Source: Psychromonas sp. MB-3u-54 (GTDB lineage Bacteria; Pseudomonadota; Gammaproteobacteria; Enterobacterales; Psychromonadaceae). Taken from it: DNA of 64,000 nt. Under the pieces are notes generated by a model. The model ran no database searches, was not told the DNA's origin, and was given only the letters and a program-made list of their open reading frames with translations. Positions 40,663 to 50,249 of this stretch are shown piece by piece; position 1 is the first letter of the stretch; each line of letters begins with the position of its first letter. A program made the position numbers and the translations under genes. The DNA lies in contig NZ_PJBP01000181.1 of NCBI RefSeq assembly GCF_002836415.1, positions 17,505 to 81,504 on the forward strand. Direction: 5' to 3'.

Positions 40663-42516
40663 ATGAAATTAATCTATTCTTTTTTTAAGAGCATTGCAAA
40701 AACCATCAATATAATGCGCTTATTTATTATCAACGTACTTTTTTTTGCAATCCTGGCAGCCATTATTTTTGTTATTAATCTCGATCGACCGCCTCTGCTA
40801 GTGACTGATAACTCAACCCTGCACTTAAATTTTACAGGTAATATAGTCGAGCAGGCAACACAGACCGATTTTGCAGGTGAAATCTCAAAAAAAATGATTT
40901 CATCCAATGAAAATCAAAACAACGAATATCAAATTGATCAGATTTTAAATACCATCAATCACGCACAACAGGATCCCAAAATAAGCGACATTTTATTAGA
41001 TCTTGACGGATTAGGCGGCGCAGCTGTTAATCATATTGCTGATATCGGCAAGGCATTAAATGACTTCAAATCAACGGGAAAATCCGTTACTGCCGTAGCA
41101 GACAACTACTCTCAGACACAGTATTTGTTAGCAAGTTACGCGGATAAAATTTATCTTAACCCGCAGGGCATGGTTTTACTGCCGGGTTACTCCGTATACC
41201 GTCTTTATTTTAAAGAGGCATTAGATAAATTACTCATTACACCACATATATTTAAGGTAGGTACTTACAAGTCCTTTGTTGAACCTTTTACAAAAAATAA
41301 AATGTCAGAAGCCAGCAAACTCGCCAATAAAAACTGGTTAGATCAACTGTGGAAAAACTATATTGATACCGTTATTTCTCAGCGTAAAGATAATAGCCAA
41401 ATATCGGTACAATCAATATCTCCCTCTTTAAAGCAATTAAAGTCTTCCCTCATAAAAGCTTCCGGCAATACCGCACTTTATGCTTTACAAGTCGGGTTAG
41501 TCGATTATCTTAAAAACCGTAATGACGTGCTTTCTGAGTTAAAAAGTCAGGCGCAAATATCCGGTCATAAACTGAATCTAGTCAGTTATGCGGATTATTT
41601 ACCGACACTCGCAGAAGTGTATGAAATCACCGGGGCAAAAAATCAAATTGCCGTTGTTCATGCAAGTGGTGAAATTTTGGCCGGGACACAACCTTCCAAC
41701 GCGATTGGGGGGGACAGTTTTAGTAAATTATTAGAAACCGCACTCAATGATGATAAAATTAAAGCGGTTGTTATCCGTATTGATAGCCCCGGGGGCAGTG
41801 CCTTTGCATCGGAAAAAATTCGTCAACACATTTTAGCCTTAAAAAAAGCAGGTAAAAAAGTCGTCGTCTCAATGGCGAGTGTGGCAGCATCCGGCGGTTA
41901 CTGGATTGCATCCGCTGCGGATTATATTGTCGCTACCCCAACTACCTTAACAGGCTCAATAGGCATATTTGGCATGTATGCCAGCGCCGATAAGGCATTA
42001 AATAATTTTGGAATATTCAATGATGGTATTGGAACCACTGAACTTTCTAGTTTTAACCCAACACGCGCACTCAATCCCGAACTTGCTGAGATCATTCAAT
42101 TAGGAATAGAAAGCGGCTATCAACAATTTTTAGAGGTTGTTGCACAGGGCCGCAGCATGACAGTGGCAGAGGTAGATAAAGTGGCACAGGGTCGCGTATG
42201 GACAGGTACAGATGCAAAATCGCTTGGTTTGATAGATGAATTAGGAAATTTACAGGATGCTATCAATACAGCCGGCAGTTTGGCGGGTCTACAGGATTTT
42301 GATGTCAAAATTATTCAACCCGTACTGTCAACCAAACAGCATCTGATCAATGAATTATTGCTCGGTGCAGTTAAAATAATGCCCCAGGGCCTGCATATCA
42401 ATGCGCTTTTATACCAGAGCCTGAATGCAATACAATCTCAAACCGCAATATTAACGCGCTTTAATGATCCGCAGGGACGTTACGCTTACTGCCCTATGTG
42501 TATTTCGGCTGAATAA
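40663..42516 (+). CDS. sppA: signal peptide peptidase SppA, 67-kDa type
   Basis: An inner-membrane serine protease that degrades cleaved signal peptides. ATG 40663 is chosen because ACAGG is 7 bases upstream; TTG 40657 would sit on the ribosome site. The result is 617 residues, near E. coli's 618. One N-terminal span (about 22-42) is followed by two S49 domains. The catalytic lysine is K203 (VGTYKSFVEPF) in the N-terminal half, and the nucleophile is S410 (ASVAASGGYWIA) in the C-terminal half. Confidence 0.94.
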   Translation: MKLIYSFFKSIAKTINIMRLFIINVLFFAILAAIIFVINLDRPPLLVTDNSTLHLNFTGNIVEQATQTDFAGEISKKMISSNENQNNEYQIDQILNTINHAQQDPKISDILLDLDGLGGAAVNHIADIGKALNDFKSTGKSVTAVADNYSQTQYLLASYADKIYLNPQGMVLLPGYSVYRLYFKEALDKLLITPHIFKVGTYKSFVEPFTKNKMSEASKLANKNWLDQLWKNYIDTVISQRKDNSQISVQSISPSLKQLKSSLIKASGNTALYALQVGLVDYLKNRNDVLSELKSQAQISGHKLNLVSYADYLPTLAEVYEITGAKNQIAVVHASGEILAGTQPSNAIGGDSFSKLLETALNDDKIKAVVIRIDSPGGSAFASEKIRQHILALKKAGKKVVVSMASVAASGGYWIASAADYIVATPTTLTGSIGIFGMYASADKALNNFGIFNDGIGTTELSSFNPTRALNPELAEIIQLGIESGYQQFLEVVAQGRSMTVAEVDKVAQGRVWTGTDAKSLGLIDELGNLQDAINTAGSLAGLQDFDVKIIQPVLSTKQHLINELLLGAVKIMPQGLHINALLYQSLNAIQSQTAILTRFNDPQGRYAYCPMCISAE

Positions 42517-42621
42517 AAGACATAGTATTAAGAGACTTTTGAATTTTCAGGCGTCTCTTCTTTTTTAATCAACAACTGCTGATTCGCACCGTTAGGGTGA
42601 TGTTTAACGCAGGAAGGCAAT

Positions 42622-42639
42622 ATGAGCCATGTTAAGTGA
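42622..42639 (+). promoter_or_regulatory. five-codon leader ORF overlapping the DUF2919 start
   Basis: The good ribosome site AGGAAGG serves an ATG at 42622 that encodes only MSHVK. Its TGA overlaps the GTG start of the next gene (GTGA at 42636-42639). This may couple translation of the DUF2919 gene to a minileader. Confidence 0.35.
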
Positions 42640-43103
42640 AAATTAGGCTTTACCCCTTGGGCTGTTACAGCCATTCCGGCGATTTAAAACCGCCAAGGTT
42701 TTTCTATCTGGTCTTACTTTTTCTGGCTCGAACTTGGGCAGTATTGATTATTTCAGTGCTTTTACGCGATGCTGATAATCCGTTATTACGCTTGTTTTAT
42801 CCCAACAAAATTCATTTCTATTTAGGATTAGGCGCGGGTTGCATCGCCCTGTTATTATTTTTTTTGTGCGGCAGGCATCATAACAAAGATCGATGCTTAT
42901 CAATATTATGGCGGAACAGTTATCCACTATTATTATTCGCGATAGTGAGCGACTTAGCACTGCAGTTGTATTATTTGTCAGAACAACATTTTCAATATTC
43001 AGTTGCCGCCTCTGTACAGCTTGTCTTTGCAATCTGGATACTTTTATACTGTCTGCGCAGTAAACAGCTGAAAGACTGCTTTAGACCCACCCATCATAGC
43101 TAA
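42636..43103 (+). CDS. DUF2919 (YfeZ-like) inner-membrane protein
   Basis: A 155-residue membrane protein with about four hydrophobic segments. The N-terminal signature LKPPRFFYLVLLFLARTW and RLFYPNKIHFYLGLGAGC fit DUF2919 as I recall it. Function is unknown in the family. The start is taken as GTG 42636; there is no ribosome site directly before it, and the upstream AGGAAGG leads instead to a five-codon ORF that overlaps this start. Confidence 0.75.
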   Translation: MKIRLYPLGCYSHSGDLKPPRFFYLVLLFLARTWAVLIISVLLRDADNPLLRLFYPNKIHFYLGLGAGCIALLLFFLCGRHHNKDRCLSILWRNSYPLLLFAIVSDLALQLYYLSEQHFQYSVAASVQLVFAIWILLYCLRSKQLKDCFRPTHHS

Positions 43104-43133
43104 ATGGCAGGAAGATGCAGAAATCAGCACGTA

Positions 43134-43172
43134 TCATAAAAAAACGGGTAATTTAATCCCCGTTTTTTATGA
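43134..43172. terminator. bidirectional terminator between DUF2919 gene and ndh
   Basis: ATAAAAAAACGGG and CCCCGTTTTTTAT flank a short AT loop between two convergent genes. A and T runs on both sides let it work in both directions. Confidence 0.85.
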
Positions 43173-43187
43173 TATTCAGTGACGTTT

Positions 43188-44474
43188 TTAGTGTAATTTT
43201 AAACGCGGGCGTAATATTTTATTAATCCTTTCAACTAAGGTAATTAATCCCGTACGAACATAGCCATGAAGCGCAACTTGGTGCATACGATACAGTGAAA
43301 TATACACTAAACGAGCAACAGTCCCTTCAACCTTCATCGAGCCTTTGGTTAAATTACCCATTAAACTCCCCACAGTGCTGTAATTACTTAATGAAACTAA
43401 TGAACCATAATCCGTATATTTATAGGAAGATAATGCCTTATTATCAAGTGTCGCTCTGATATTTTTAGCCACTAAAGACGCCATCTGATGGGCTGATTGG
43501 GCACGAGGAGGAACAAAACCACCATTGGGCAAGGCGCAGCTGGCACAGTCGCCTATTGCATAAATATTATCATCTAAAGTAGTCTGCAATGTAGGCTTGA
43601 CAACCAGTTGATTAATTCTGTTCGTTTCTAACCCTGCTATCTCCTTCATAAAATCAGGCGCTTTGATACCGGCAGCCCAAACCATTAAATCAGCTTCGAT
43701 TAATTCACCTTCTTTAGTCATCAACCCTGCTGCAGTGGCCTCGGTAACTAGGGTATTGGTACGCACAGAAACACCCAGTTTTAAAAGTTCCTGGTGTGCT
43801 GAACTGGATATTCTTTCGGGCAAGGCAGGTAAAATTTTACCGCCCGCTTCAACCAGACTCACGTTGAGATCCGTGCTTTTAATATCTTCAAAACCATAGC
43901 TAGTCACTTGTTCTAACGCGTTATAAAGCTCAGCCGACAATTCAACACCCGTTGCCCCGGCCCCCACAATAGCGACATTTACTTTGTTCGTTTGATGCAC
44001 ACCAAGTTGTAAATATTTATTGAGCATACGGTGATGGAATTTTTTAGCCTGTTTCGGGCTATCAAGAAAGATGCAATGCTCGCGCACCCCTTTAGTATTA
44101 AAATCATTACTCACACTGCCCAGGGCAAACACTAAAATGTCATAACTAACGGTACATTCAGGTAAAATCTTTATACCGTCATTATCTAACAATTCATCTA
44201 GCTGGATGTGTTTATTTTCCCGATCGATATCAGACAGCGCACCAAGTTGGAAACTAAAATGATGATTCTTTGCATGTGCACGATAACTTAATGCATCAAT
44301 TCCGTCATCAAGAGATCCGGCTGCGACTTCATGCAATAAAGGTTTCCATAAATGTGTTCTGTTTTTATCAACCAGCGTAATATGCGCCTTTTTTTTTCGT
44401 CCAAGCTTATCACCCAGCTCCGTTGCCAGTTCAAGGCCTCCGGCCCCTCCCCCAACAATCACGATCTTATCCAT
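43188..44474 (-). CDS. ndh: type II NADH dehydrogenase
   Basis: A non-proton-pumping respiratory NADH:quinone reductase on the inner face of the membrane. ATG 44474 ([21 protein letters not shown]) is the start, with GGAG 8 bases upstream; this gives 428 residues. FAD and NADH dinucleotide motifs are GGGAGG near 8 and [14 protein letters not shown] near 170. The IYAIGDCA motif is present. The C-terminal tail with [16 protein letters not shown] is amphipathic and likely membrane-binding. nagZ, ycfP and ndh keep the E. coli order. Confidence 0.95.
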   Translation of the reverse strand: MDKIVIVGGGAGGLELATELGDKLGRKKKAHITLVDKNRTHLWKPLLHEVAAGSLDDGIDALSYRAHAKNHHFSFQLGALSDIDRENKHIQLDELLDNDGIKILPECTVSYDILVFALGSVSNDFNTKGVREHCIFLDSPKQAKKFHHRMLNKYLQLGVHQTNKVNVAIVGAGATGVELSAELYNALEQVTSYGFEDIKSTDLNVSLVEAGGKILPALPERISSSAHQELLKLGVSVRTNTLVTEATAAGLMTKEGELIEADLMVWAAGIKAPDFMKEIAGLETNRINQLVVKPTLQTTLDDNIYAIGDCASCALPNGGFVPPRAQSAHQMASLVAKNIRATLDNKALSSYKYTDYGSLVSLSNYSTVGSLMGNLTKGSMKVEGTVARLVYISLYRMHQVALHGYVRTGLITLVERINKILRPRLKLH

Positions 44475-44789
44475 AATGTACTCCAAGTTTTTGTTAAAAA
44501 TGATTAAATTCGATTACATTAAAACACTCCTCAATAACCATCATCTTGATGAAAAGGGGTTTAAATTAGCCCCGTTAGCCACAACAAAAAGAGGCTGATC
44601 ATGGTTGTCAATAGGAGTGTGTTAATGTAATAAAATGCAGAGCCTAGATTTTAGTGATCCAGATCAAATATTGGAGGTGATTATCGCTGGATTAATAAGA
44701 AAGTAAAGAGGGAGGAGAAAGTAAATAGGGAGGATGCTAAAAAACATGAAAAGAAAAAATGGCAATTAACATTACCATTTTGTGGGGCG
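44475..44789. other. intergenic region between ndh and ycfP
   Basis: It holds the ycfP terminator (44751-44781) and the ndh promoter region. TGATCCAGATCAAATA at about 44654 resembles an FNR/CRP-type half site, but this is weak. No gene recognised. Confidence 0.4.
44751..44781 (-). terminator. terminator of ycfP
   Basis: AAAATGGCAAT and ATTACCATTTT form a stem with a TAAC loop, and an A run on the plus strand gives a T tract on the minus strand, just after the ycfP stop. Confidence 0.75.
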
Positions 44790-45329
44790 CTATTGCTCTT
44801 TAAATTGCTTAATCGTTTGCAAATGATGCGATATATCTTGGAATTTATGACCCTGCTTCTCATCAAATATAACTGGATAATATTCCGTAAGCTCATAATC
44901 ACTTTCTTTTGAATCAATAACTTCATCTGTTCGGGAGAGAATACATAAACAATTATTTTTGTTTTTAGCACGAAAGTCACTGACACATTTAGTATCAATA
45001 TCTAAATATTCTTCCGGCCACTCTATTTTGCCAACCATGTTATCTTCGGGGTGCAGGTTTGGATTGAAAATAACTTGTTTAATACCACACAAAAAACCAA
45101 TGCGTTCACACCAAAATCCGCCAAGTCCAACACCACAAATTAAAGGTGATTTATCCTCACTGTTTTGAATATGTTTATGTACTTCTTTTAAGATATGGCT
45201 CATATCATGTTTAGGATAAATTGTGCTGTAATGGACAAAACGCACATCATCATCAATAAACTTTAATTGCATCACCTTTTCATGGTTTCCCGGGCTCGTG
45301 GCATCAAAACCGTGTATGTAAATAATCAT
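44790..45329 (-). CDS. ycfP: YcfP (UPF0227) alpha/beta-hydrolase-like protein
   Basis: A 179-residue protein of the YcfP family, one residue shorter than in E. coli. It starts [18 protein letters not shown] and has [17 protein letters not shown] in the place of the nucleophile elbow. Enzyme activity is unproven in the family. It lies between nagZ and ndh, as in E. coli. Confidence 0.9.
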   Translation of the reverse strand: MIIYIHGFDATSPGNHEKVMQLKFIDDDVRFVHYSTIYPKHDMSHILKEVHKHIQNSEDKSPLICGVGLGGFWCERIGFLCGIKQVIFNPNLHPEDNMVGKIEWPEEYLDIDTKCVSDFRAKNKNNCLCILSRTDEVIDSKESDYELTEYYPVIFDEKQGHKFQDISHHLQTIKQFKEQ

Positions 45330-45411
45330 GTTATTACCCCAGATTTCTTATTTTAATTATTCAACAAGTTTATTGGAATTAACCTAGAGTGCAAGCATTG
45401 CACTTCACTAA

Positions 45412-46425
45412 TTAGCACTGCTCCTCGAGCTGCATTAGCATTTGTTTGTTTTTTATCCAATTCGGGTTTTTATTTAAGGGTAAAGTAAATTTATTTTTAG
45501 TACTGCGTAATTGATTTATAGCATGGTATTGCGCTGTCTGTTTTACCTTAAGATTATCAAGAATAGAAACCGCAGCACTTCGATCATTACAAGCTAAGAT
45601 TAAATCACACCCTGCTTGTATTGCACTTTCTGCGCGGCTTAAATGATTACCGACAAAACTGGCTCCGTGCATCGATAAATCATCACTGATAACGACGCCT
45701 TTAAATCCTAATCGTGTTCTCAACACATCCTTCAGCCAATAGGATGAAAAACCTGCAGGTTGCAGGTCACATTCTGAATAAACAACATGTGATGGCATGA
45801 CTGCATCCAAGCACCCTTTTTTAATAAGATTTTCAAAAGGCTTAATATCTTTAGTGAATATTTCAAGTTCGCTACGCGAGTCAACCGGCAAAGCAATATG
45901 GGAATCAGCTTTAACACTGCCATGGCCGGGAAAATGTTTACCCGTTGAGACCATACCAGCAGATTTCATGCCATTAATATACGCCTCAGCAAGCGTGACT
46001 GTTTCTGTTATAGAGGATGAGAAGGCTCTTTTCTGGATAACATTCGAAATACCGTTTATATCTATAACAGGCGCAAAACTGAAATCAATATCACAGGCGA
46101 TCAATTCACTGGCCATTATCCAGGCACTACTAAAGGCGAGCTCACAGGCCGTTTTCAGGTCATTGTTTTCAATTAAGGAACCCGCTGAAGGTAATCGAGT
46201 AAAATCATTCCTAAATCGCTGTACTCGCCCTCCCTCATGGTCAACTGCAATAAGAAGTTCATTCTTAGCGTGCCGGCGAATGTCTTTTACTAAGGCTTTT
46301 AACTGTTCAATATCATGATAATTACGCGTAAACAGTATAATACCGGCGACTAACGGGTGAGCTAAAATTTCTTTTTCTTCCGAATCTAATTCATAACCTT
46401 GAAGGTCAAGGATAACTGGTCTCAT
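45412..46425 (-). CDS. nagZ: beta-N-acetylhexosaminidase NagZ
   Basis: A cytoplasmic GH3 enzyme of peptidoglycan recycling that removes GlcNAc from 1,6-anhydromuropeptides. At 337 residues it has the KHFPGHGSVKADSHIALP loop with the His of the acid/base dyad and the nucleophile aspartate in VISDDLSMHGA. It heads the nagZ-ycfP-ndh run. Confidence 0.95.
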   Translation of the reverse strand: MRPVILDLQGYELDSEEKEILAHPLVAGIILFTRNYHDIEQLKALVKDIRRHAKNELLIAVDHEGGRVQRFRNDFTRLPSAGSLIENNDLKTACELAFSSAWIMASELIACDIDFSFAPVIDINGISNVIQKRAFSSSITETVTLAEAYINGMKSAGMVSTGKHFPGHGSVKADSHIALPVDSRSELEIFTKDIKPFENLIKKGCLDAVMPSHVVYSECDLQPAGFSSYWLKDVLRTRLGFKGVVISDDLSMHGASFVGNHLSRAESAIQAGCDLILACNDRSAAVSILDNLKVKQTAQYHAINQLRSTKNKFTLPLNKNPNWIKNKQMLMQLEEQC

Positions 46426-46739
46426 AAAAGGGTCTCTTAAATATTATGCGCAACGAGCAGATTAAAACCGCGCATTGCAGTTTATTGTATGCAGCTGTGA
46501 TGGGAAAGAAGTGCCAATAGCGGCGTAATACTCAAAGGATTTAAACATTGTTAAAAGAAAGTGAGTCATTTATCCATTTTTCGACTCTTTTCCAGATGAC
46601 TGTTTCTATTTAAGTCCAATAATATTCTCTTGGAAATTATATTATCATCTATCTTCCAATAACCTGCGCAGCCGAACTAATAGATTGACTAATCTTTCAG
46701 CCTGCCTATACGGTCATCCGAGTGATTTATCGCGTTTAT
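46426..46739. other. intergenic region between fimV-like gene and nagZ
   Basis: About 315 bp, AT-rich, probably containing the nagZ promoter. No gene, clear hairpin or repeat was recognised. Confidence 0.4.
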
Positions 46740-47801
46740 CTACTTTTGCAGATCACTCCTATCCACTTCTGAACTAACAAAAAATGCGTCAGCTTTACTT
46801 ATCTGCTTTATCTTTTCGTCCAATAAGCGTTTTGTTCTGCGATGAAATATCAGTGAAAAAATCAACGCTATTAGCAATAATGCACCGCCCGCAACAAGCA
46901 ATACATTGCTTAAGGCTCCTTTTACCCATGACCCTTTTTGATCGTTTACAGCCGCTATCTTAATAACAGGCTGTTCGGCTGAATTGGGCTCAAGGTTAGA
47001 CTGATCAAGCAGTTTTAAAAGAGTGAGCTGCGCTGCGCTTTCACCCTCAATTTTATGCTGCAGAAGATCTATTTGATCAATTAACTGCTGCAGTCTTGAT
47101 TTAAATTCCCCATTGATTTGTAGTGCATCGGCTAATTGCTCGTTAGCGATTTTTAATTCCGTTTTTAGCAGCTGCATTGTTATTAATGACTGACGTTCAG
47201 ATTGTTCTGAAAGTGCCTTTTTAACATTATCACCTGTTGAATTATTTTTCTGGTTATTTCCATGTTCGTTTGCGGAATCGACACCGACCAATAAGTTTGG
47301 ATCCGGAAAATATTGGTTATCGATTAACGAAGCAGTTAATGATAGATCCCCCGCATCGACAACCTTTACTGCTGCTTGTTCCGAAAGAGAGGGAGGCTCA
47401 TTTTCGCTTTTGGCGATGGCGACTGCGCTCGTTGCTGTTTTACGCTTATTCGAAGATTTGTTGATTAAGTTAATTGCCTGTTGATGACTTTGTTTTTTTA
47501 TAAAGGTGTAAGTTGGCACATTAATCATCGCATTTTCAATGACATTATTGATATCGGCTGCAACAAAAGCATCAGGGTTTAATTTGTAAATGGCAAGCAG
47601 GGTCTGTTGAATACTGACGGAACTATTGGGGCGCAACTTTTTTGATACTGACCAAAGGGACTCATCATAACGAATTGGGCCGTATTTTTTATAAGACGGA
47701 ATTTCTTGTGCTGTGCTGATGCTTGAATCAAGTGCAACACTGACAGCAGGAAATAAGACTAAGGGAGAGCAACAGGTAAAAATTAATAGCAAGCGCTTCA
47801 T
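46740..47801 (-). CDS. fimV: short FimV-like protein (N-terminal domain plus one membrane span)
   Basis: A 353-residue protein. A signal peptide (about 1-24) is followed by the FimV N-terminal signature: YGPIRYDESLWSVSKKLRP and VSIQQTLLAIYKLNPDAFV, then a LysM-like stretch. A coiled coil lies at about 205-260 and one membrane span near 295-320, with a basic cytosolic tail. Full-length FimV has a long acidic cytoplasmic region with TPR repeats and a C-terminal FimV domain; these are missing here. The operon position after usg and pdxB supports the identity. A natural short form or a truncation are both possible. Confidence 0.78.
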   Translation of the reverse strand: MKRLLLIFTCCSPLVLFPAVSVALDSSISTAQEIPSYKKYGPIRYDESLWSVSKKLRPNSSVSIQQTLLAIYKLNPDAFVAADINNVIENAMINVPTYTFIKKQSHQQAINLINKSSNKRKTATSAVAIAKSENEPPSLSEQAAVKVVDAGDLSLTASLIDNQYFPDPNLLVGVDSANEHGNNQKNNSTGDNVKKALSEQSERQSLITMQLLKTELKIANEQLADALQINGEFKSRLQQLIDQIDLLQHKIEGESAAQLTLLKLLDQSNLEPNSAEQPVIKIAAVNDQKGSWVKGALSNVLLVAGGALLLIALIFSLIFHRRTKRLLDEKIKQISKADAFFVSSEVDRSDLQK

Positions 47802-47877
47802 TTTTATTACCTTGATAAAAGTAAAATAACGGTTTATATGTGAAAATCAATAATAAACTAGCAGAACCAACTGTTGT

Positions 47878-47920
47878 GAAAAAAAAGCAGAGTAAGGCTA
47901 GAATTGAGATCTAGCCTACT
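47878..47920 (-). terminator. terminator of pdxB-usg
   Basis: On the minus strand AGTAGGCTAGA and TCTAGCCTTACT form a stem (47891-47920), followed by CTGC and eight T. It separates usg from fimV. Confidence 0.85.
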
Positions 47921-47937
47921 TAAATAATAAGAACCGT

Positions 47938-49026
47938 TTAAATATATGTTTGGATCAGCTTTTCAGCCACTTTAATGGCATTAGTCGCCACACCAAAATA
48001 GACATTATCCGCACACACCCAAAGGTTTATACCCGCTGCATCACACACATCTTTGCGTAAACGGCCGATTTTCACATCAGCATTACCCACTACATTATCA
48101 ATCATATTTGGATAATCACACACAGAATCGGATAAGGTTAGGCCTTCAGTATGGTGTATAGAATTGGACACTTCTTCTAAATCAACGGGGTAATGCGTCT
48201 GTAAATGAACGGCTTGGGCACAACCGTAAAACATGGGCACGACAACTTGAGTTGATGAGACGATAATCGCAGGATCATTCAATAATGAACGTACCTCATT
48301 AACGAGTCGTAATTCATCAAAGCTGACACCTTCCTCATTTAATTCGCCCACCTGAGGGAAGACATTAAAGGCCGTCTGTTGTGGAAAAGTAGAACTTTCA
48401 ACGGTTTTAGCATTTAATAAACGCGCCGTTTCACCGGCAAGTGTGGTCACACCGAGTTTACCTGCGACCGAAACAGAATGGTAACTGCACACATTAATGC
48501 GCACTAAACCAACCTCCTGGTGAATCTGTTTAACCGCAAGGCTTAACTGTGCAGATTCGCTGCTCGGGATCGATATTATATTTTTTTCCGTGTAACGGGC
48601 TAAATTTTCTTCATTAACATCAGCTTGCAGCAAAGGTACATTTTCATCTTCTAAAAAGGTGCCACTGTTATCAATAACAACACAATGTTCACTGGCGATA
48701 GTCGCCCATTTTTTGGTGGTTTCAATATCAGTCAAGAAAAATGCAATATCAACCTGTTGCCAATCAAAGGTCTCAATATCAAGCACGTCAAGTGATTTTC
48801 CTGCAAACCTCACAGAATTAACATTAGATTCAAATTCGTTTTCATTTTCATTTTCTTCAGAATCTTCATCGGATGGCGAGCTACTGTTGGTTTTGAATAT
48901 ATCGCTAGCATTGACCAAAGGAAATACTTTTGCAACGGGAAAGTCACGTTGAGCTAAGACTTCCAAGGTTGTTTCGATACTGCCGTTTAATTCACCAACC
49001 AGTGCGATATTATATTCAGATTTCAT
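47938..49026 (-). CDS. usg: Usg, aspartate-semialdehyde dehydrogenase paralogue lacking the catalytic cysteine
   Basis: A 362-residue homologue of aspartate-semialdehyde dehydrogenase. The NADP-binding N-terminus (NIALVGELNGSIETTLEVLAQRDFP) and the C-terminal dimerisation half are kept. The segment where Asd has its catalytic cysteine reads IPSSESAQLSLAVKQI with no cysteine, so dehydrogenase activity is unlikely. An acidic insertion (about 50-68, rich in D, E, N and S) interrupts the first domain. It overlaps pdxB by 11 bp. Function of Usg is unknown. Confidence 0.85.
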   Translation of the reverse strand: MKSEYNIALVGELNGSIETTLEVLAQRDFPVAKVFPLVNASDIFKTNSSSPSDEDSEENENENEFESNVNSVRFAGKSLDVLDIETFDWQQVDIAFFLTDIETTKKWATIASEHCVVIDNSGTFLEDENVPLLQADVNEENLARYTEKNIISIPSSESAQLSLAVKQIHQEVGLVRINVCSYHSVSVAGKLGVTTLAGETARLLNAKTVESSTFPQQTAFNVFPQVGELNEEGVSFDELRLVNEVRSLLNDPAIIVSSTQVVVPMFYGCAQAVHLQTHYPVDLEEVSNSIHHTEGLTLSDSVCDYPNMIDNVVGNADVKIGRLRKDVCDAAGINLWVCADNVYFGVATNAIKVAEKLIQTYI

Positions 49027-50167
49027 GTATTTCCTTTATCTCATTTTGTACGTTGGTAGAAAAACCTAACAACTGTAATAATGTGTTTTGTTCAACGCTT
49101 GACTCAACGGTTAAAGTCGATAGTTCCCGGCGTTCCTGATATGTTTTGCGCATAGTATCAAAACCATCAACATCTTCAATCATTTCTCTGAACAGGGCAT
49201 CATCCCGGCGCACATCAAATATCAGGTGCATTAATGATTTGAGCAGTGGCTGATCAATTTTTTTGGAAATCGAGACGCTATTGATAGCTGCACGGTGCAC
49301 AAAATCCGCCGTGGTATATTTTTCCTTTAGCTGCAAAACATCGCACAGTGCCTGATATAACATTTCAGTACCACGTACGCGACCATCGAGGCTGTATCCT
49401 GCAATATGCGGCGTTGCAATTGCCACATAGGGTAATAATTGTTGATTAATATGCGGCTCATTTTCCCAGACGTCAAGCACTAAGGTCGGCGTTAACCCTT
49501 GCTCGGCAAGTGCTAATAAAGCCTGATTATCAATAAGATCACCACGTGCAGCATTTAATAATATTTGTCCGGTGCTAAGCTGACTTAAGACCTTGCTATC
49601 AAACATATGCACGGTTGGAAATTGCCCCTGTACTACTTTAGGCACATGTAAACTGATGATATCGGCCTCAAGTACCTGCTTAAAGGTACAAAATTGGCGT
49701 TTATCACCCGCCAGCTGCAAAGGAGGATCGTAAAGTTTACAGTTCATTCCTAATGCATTTAAGCGTTGATAAACCGCACTGCCGGTATTGCCGGCACCCA
49801 CTATAGCGATACTTTTATCGCTTAAAATAAATTGCTGCTGCTCTGCCAGAGCCAGTAAACTGCTTAAAATATATTCCGCAACAGAAATTTTGTTGCAGCC
49901 CGGCGAACTGCTAAAAACAATCCCTCTGTTTTTGAGGTAAGTCTGATCGATATGATCTGTGCCAATAGTCGCAGTGCCAACAAATTTAAGTTTTTTATTT
50001 AATCTGAGTAAGTTTTCATTAACCTCAGTAATCGAACGAACCAGTAAAACATCAGCATCAATGAGTTGTTCTGCACTGACTTTACGACCCGAAAAAAAAT
50101 GCAGATTGCCCTGTCCAGTAAAAAAATCCCGCGCGTAAGGGATATTTTCATCAATATAAATATTCAT
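49016..50167 (-). CDS. pdxB: erythronate-4-phosphate dehydrogenase
   Basis: Second step of pyridoxal phosphate synthesis from erythrose 4-phosphate. A 383-residue D-isomer-specific 2-hydroxyacid dehydrogenase. It starts MNIYIDENIPYARDFF, has the NAD motif VGAGNTGSAVYQRL near 143, the catalytic arginine in NAARGDLID, and the histidine in ATPHIAGYS. The last 90 residues are the PdxB dimerisation domain. Translation is coupled to usg. Confidence 0.95.
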   Translation of the reverse strand: MNIYIDENIPYARDFFTGQGNLHFFSGRKVSAEQLIDADVLLVRSITEVNENLLRLNKKLKFVGTATIGTDHIDQTYLKNRGIVFSSSPGCNKISVAEYILSSLLALAEQQQFILSDKSIAIVGAGNTGSAVYQRLNALGMNCKLYDPPLQLAGDKRQFCTFKQVLEADIISLHVPKVVQGQFPTVHMFDSKVLSQLSTGQILLNAARGDLIDNQALLALAEQGLTPTLVLDVWENEPHINQQLLPYVAIATPHIAGYSLDGRVRGTEMLYQALCDVLQLKEKYTTADFVHRAAINSVSISKKIDQPLLKSLMHLIFDVRRDDALFREMIEDVDGFDTMRKTYQERRELSTLTVESSVEQNTLLQLLGFSTNVQNEIKEIHEI

Positions 50168-50203
50168 GTTTTTCCTAAAAAGATAGCAGAATAAATTGCG
50201 ACA

Positions 50204-50232
50204 AAAAAAGGAGCTAAAAGCTCCTTTTTATT
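50204..50232 (-). terminator. terminator of fabB
   Basis: AAAAAGGAGCT, AAA loop, AGCTCCTTTTT. It has T or A runs on both sides and lies 20 bp after the fabB stop. Confidence 0.85.
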
Positions 50233-50249
50233 TTTTTATCAGTATTAAA

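Noticed and set aside
44650..44670. FNR/CRP-type site before ndh
   Set aside because: Only a half-site-like TGATCCAGATCA was seen; too weak to list as a regulatory feature without comparative data.
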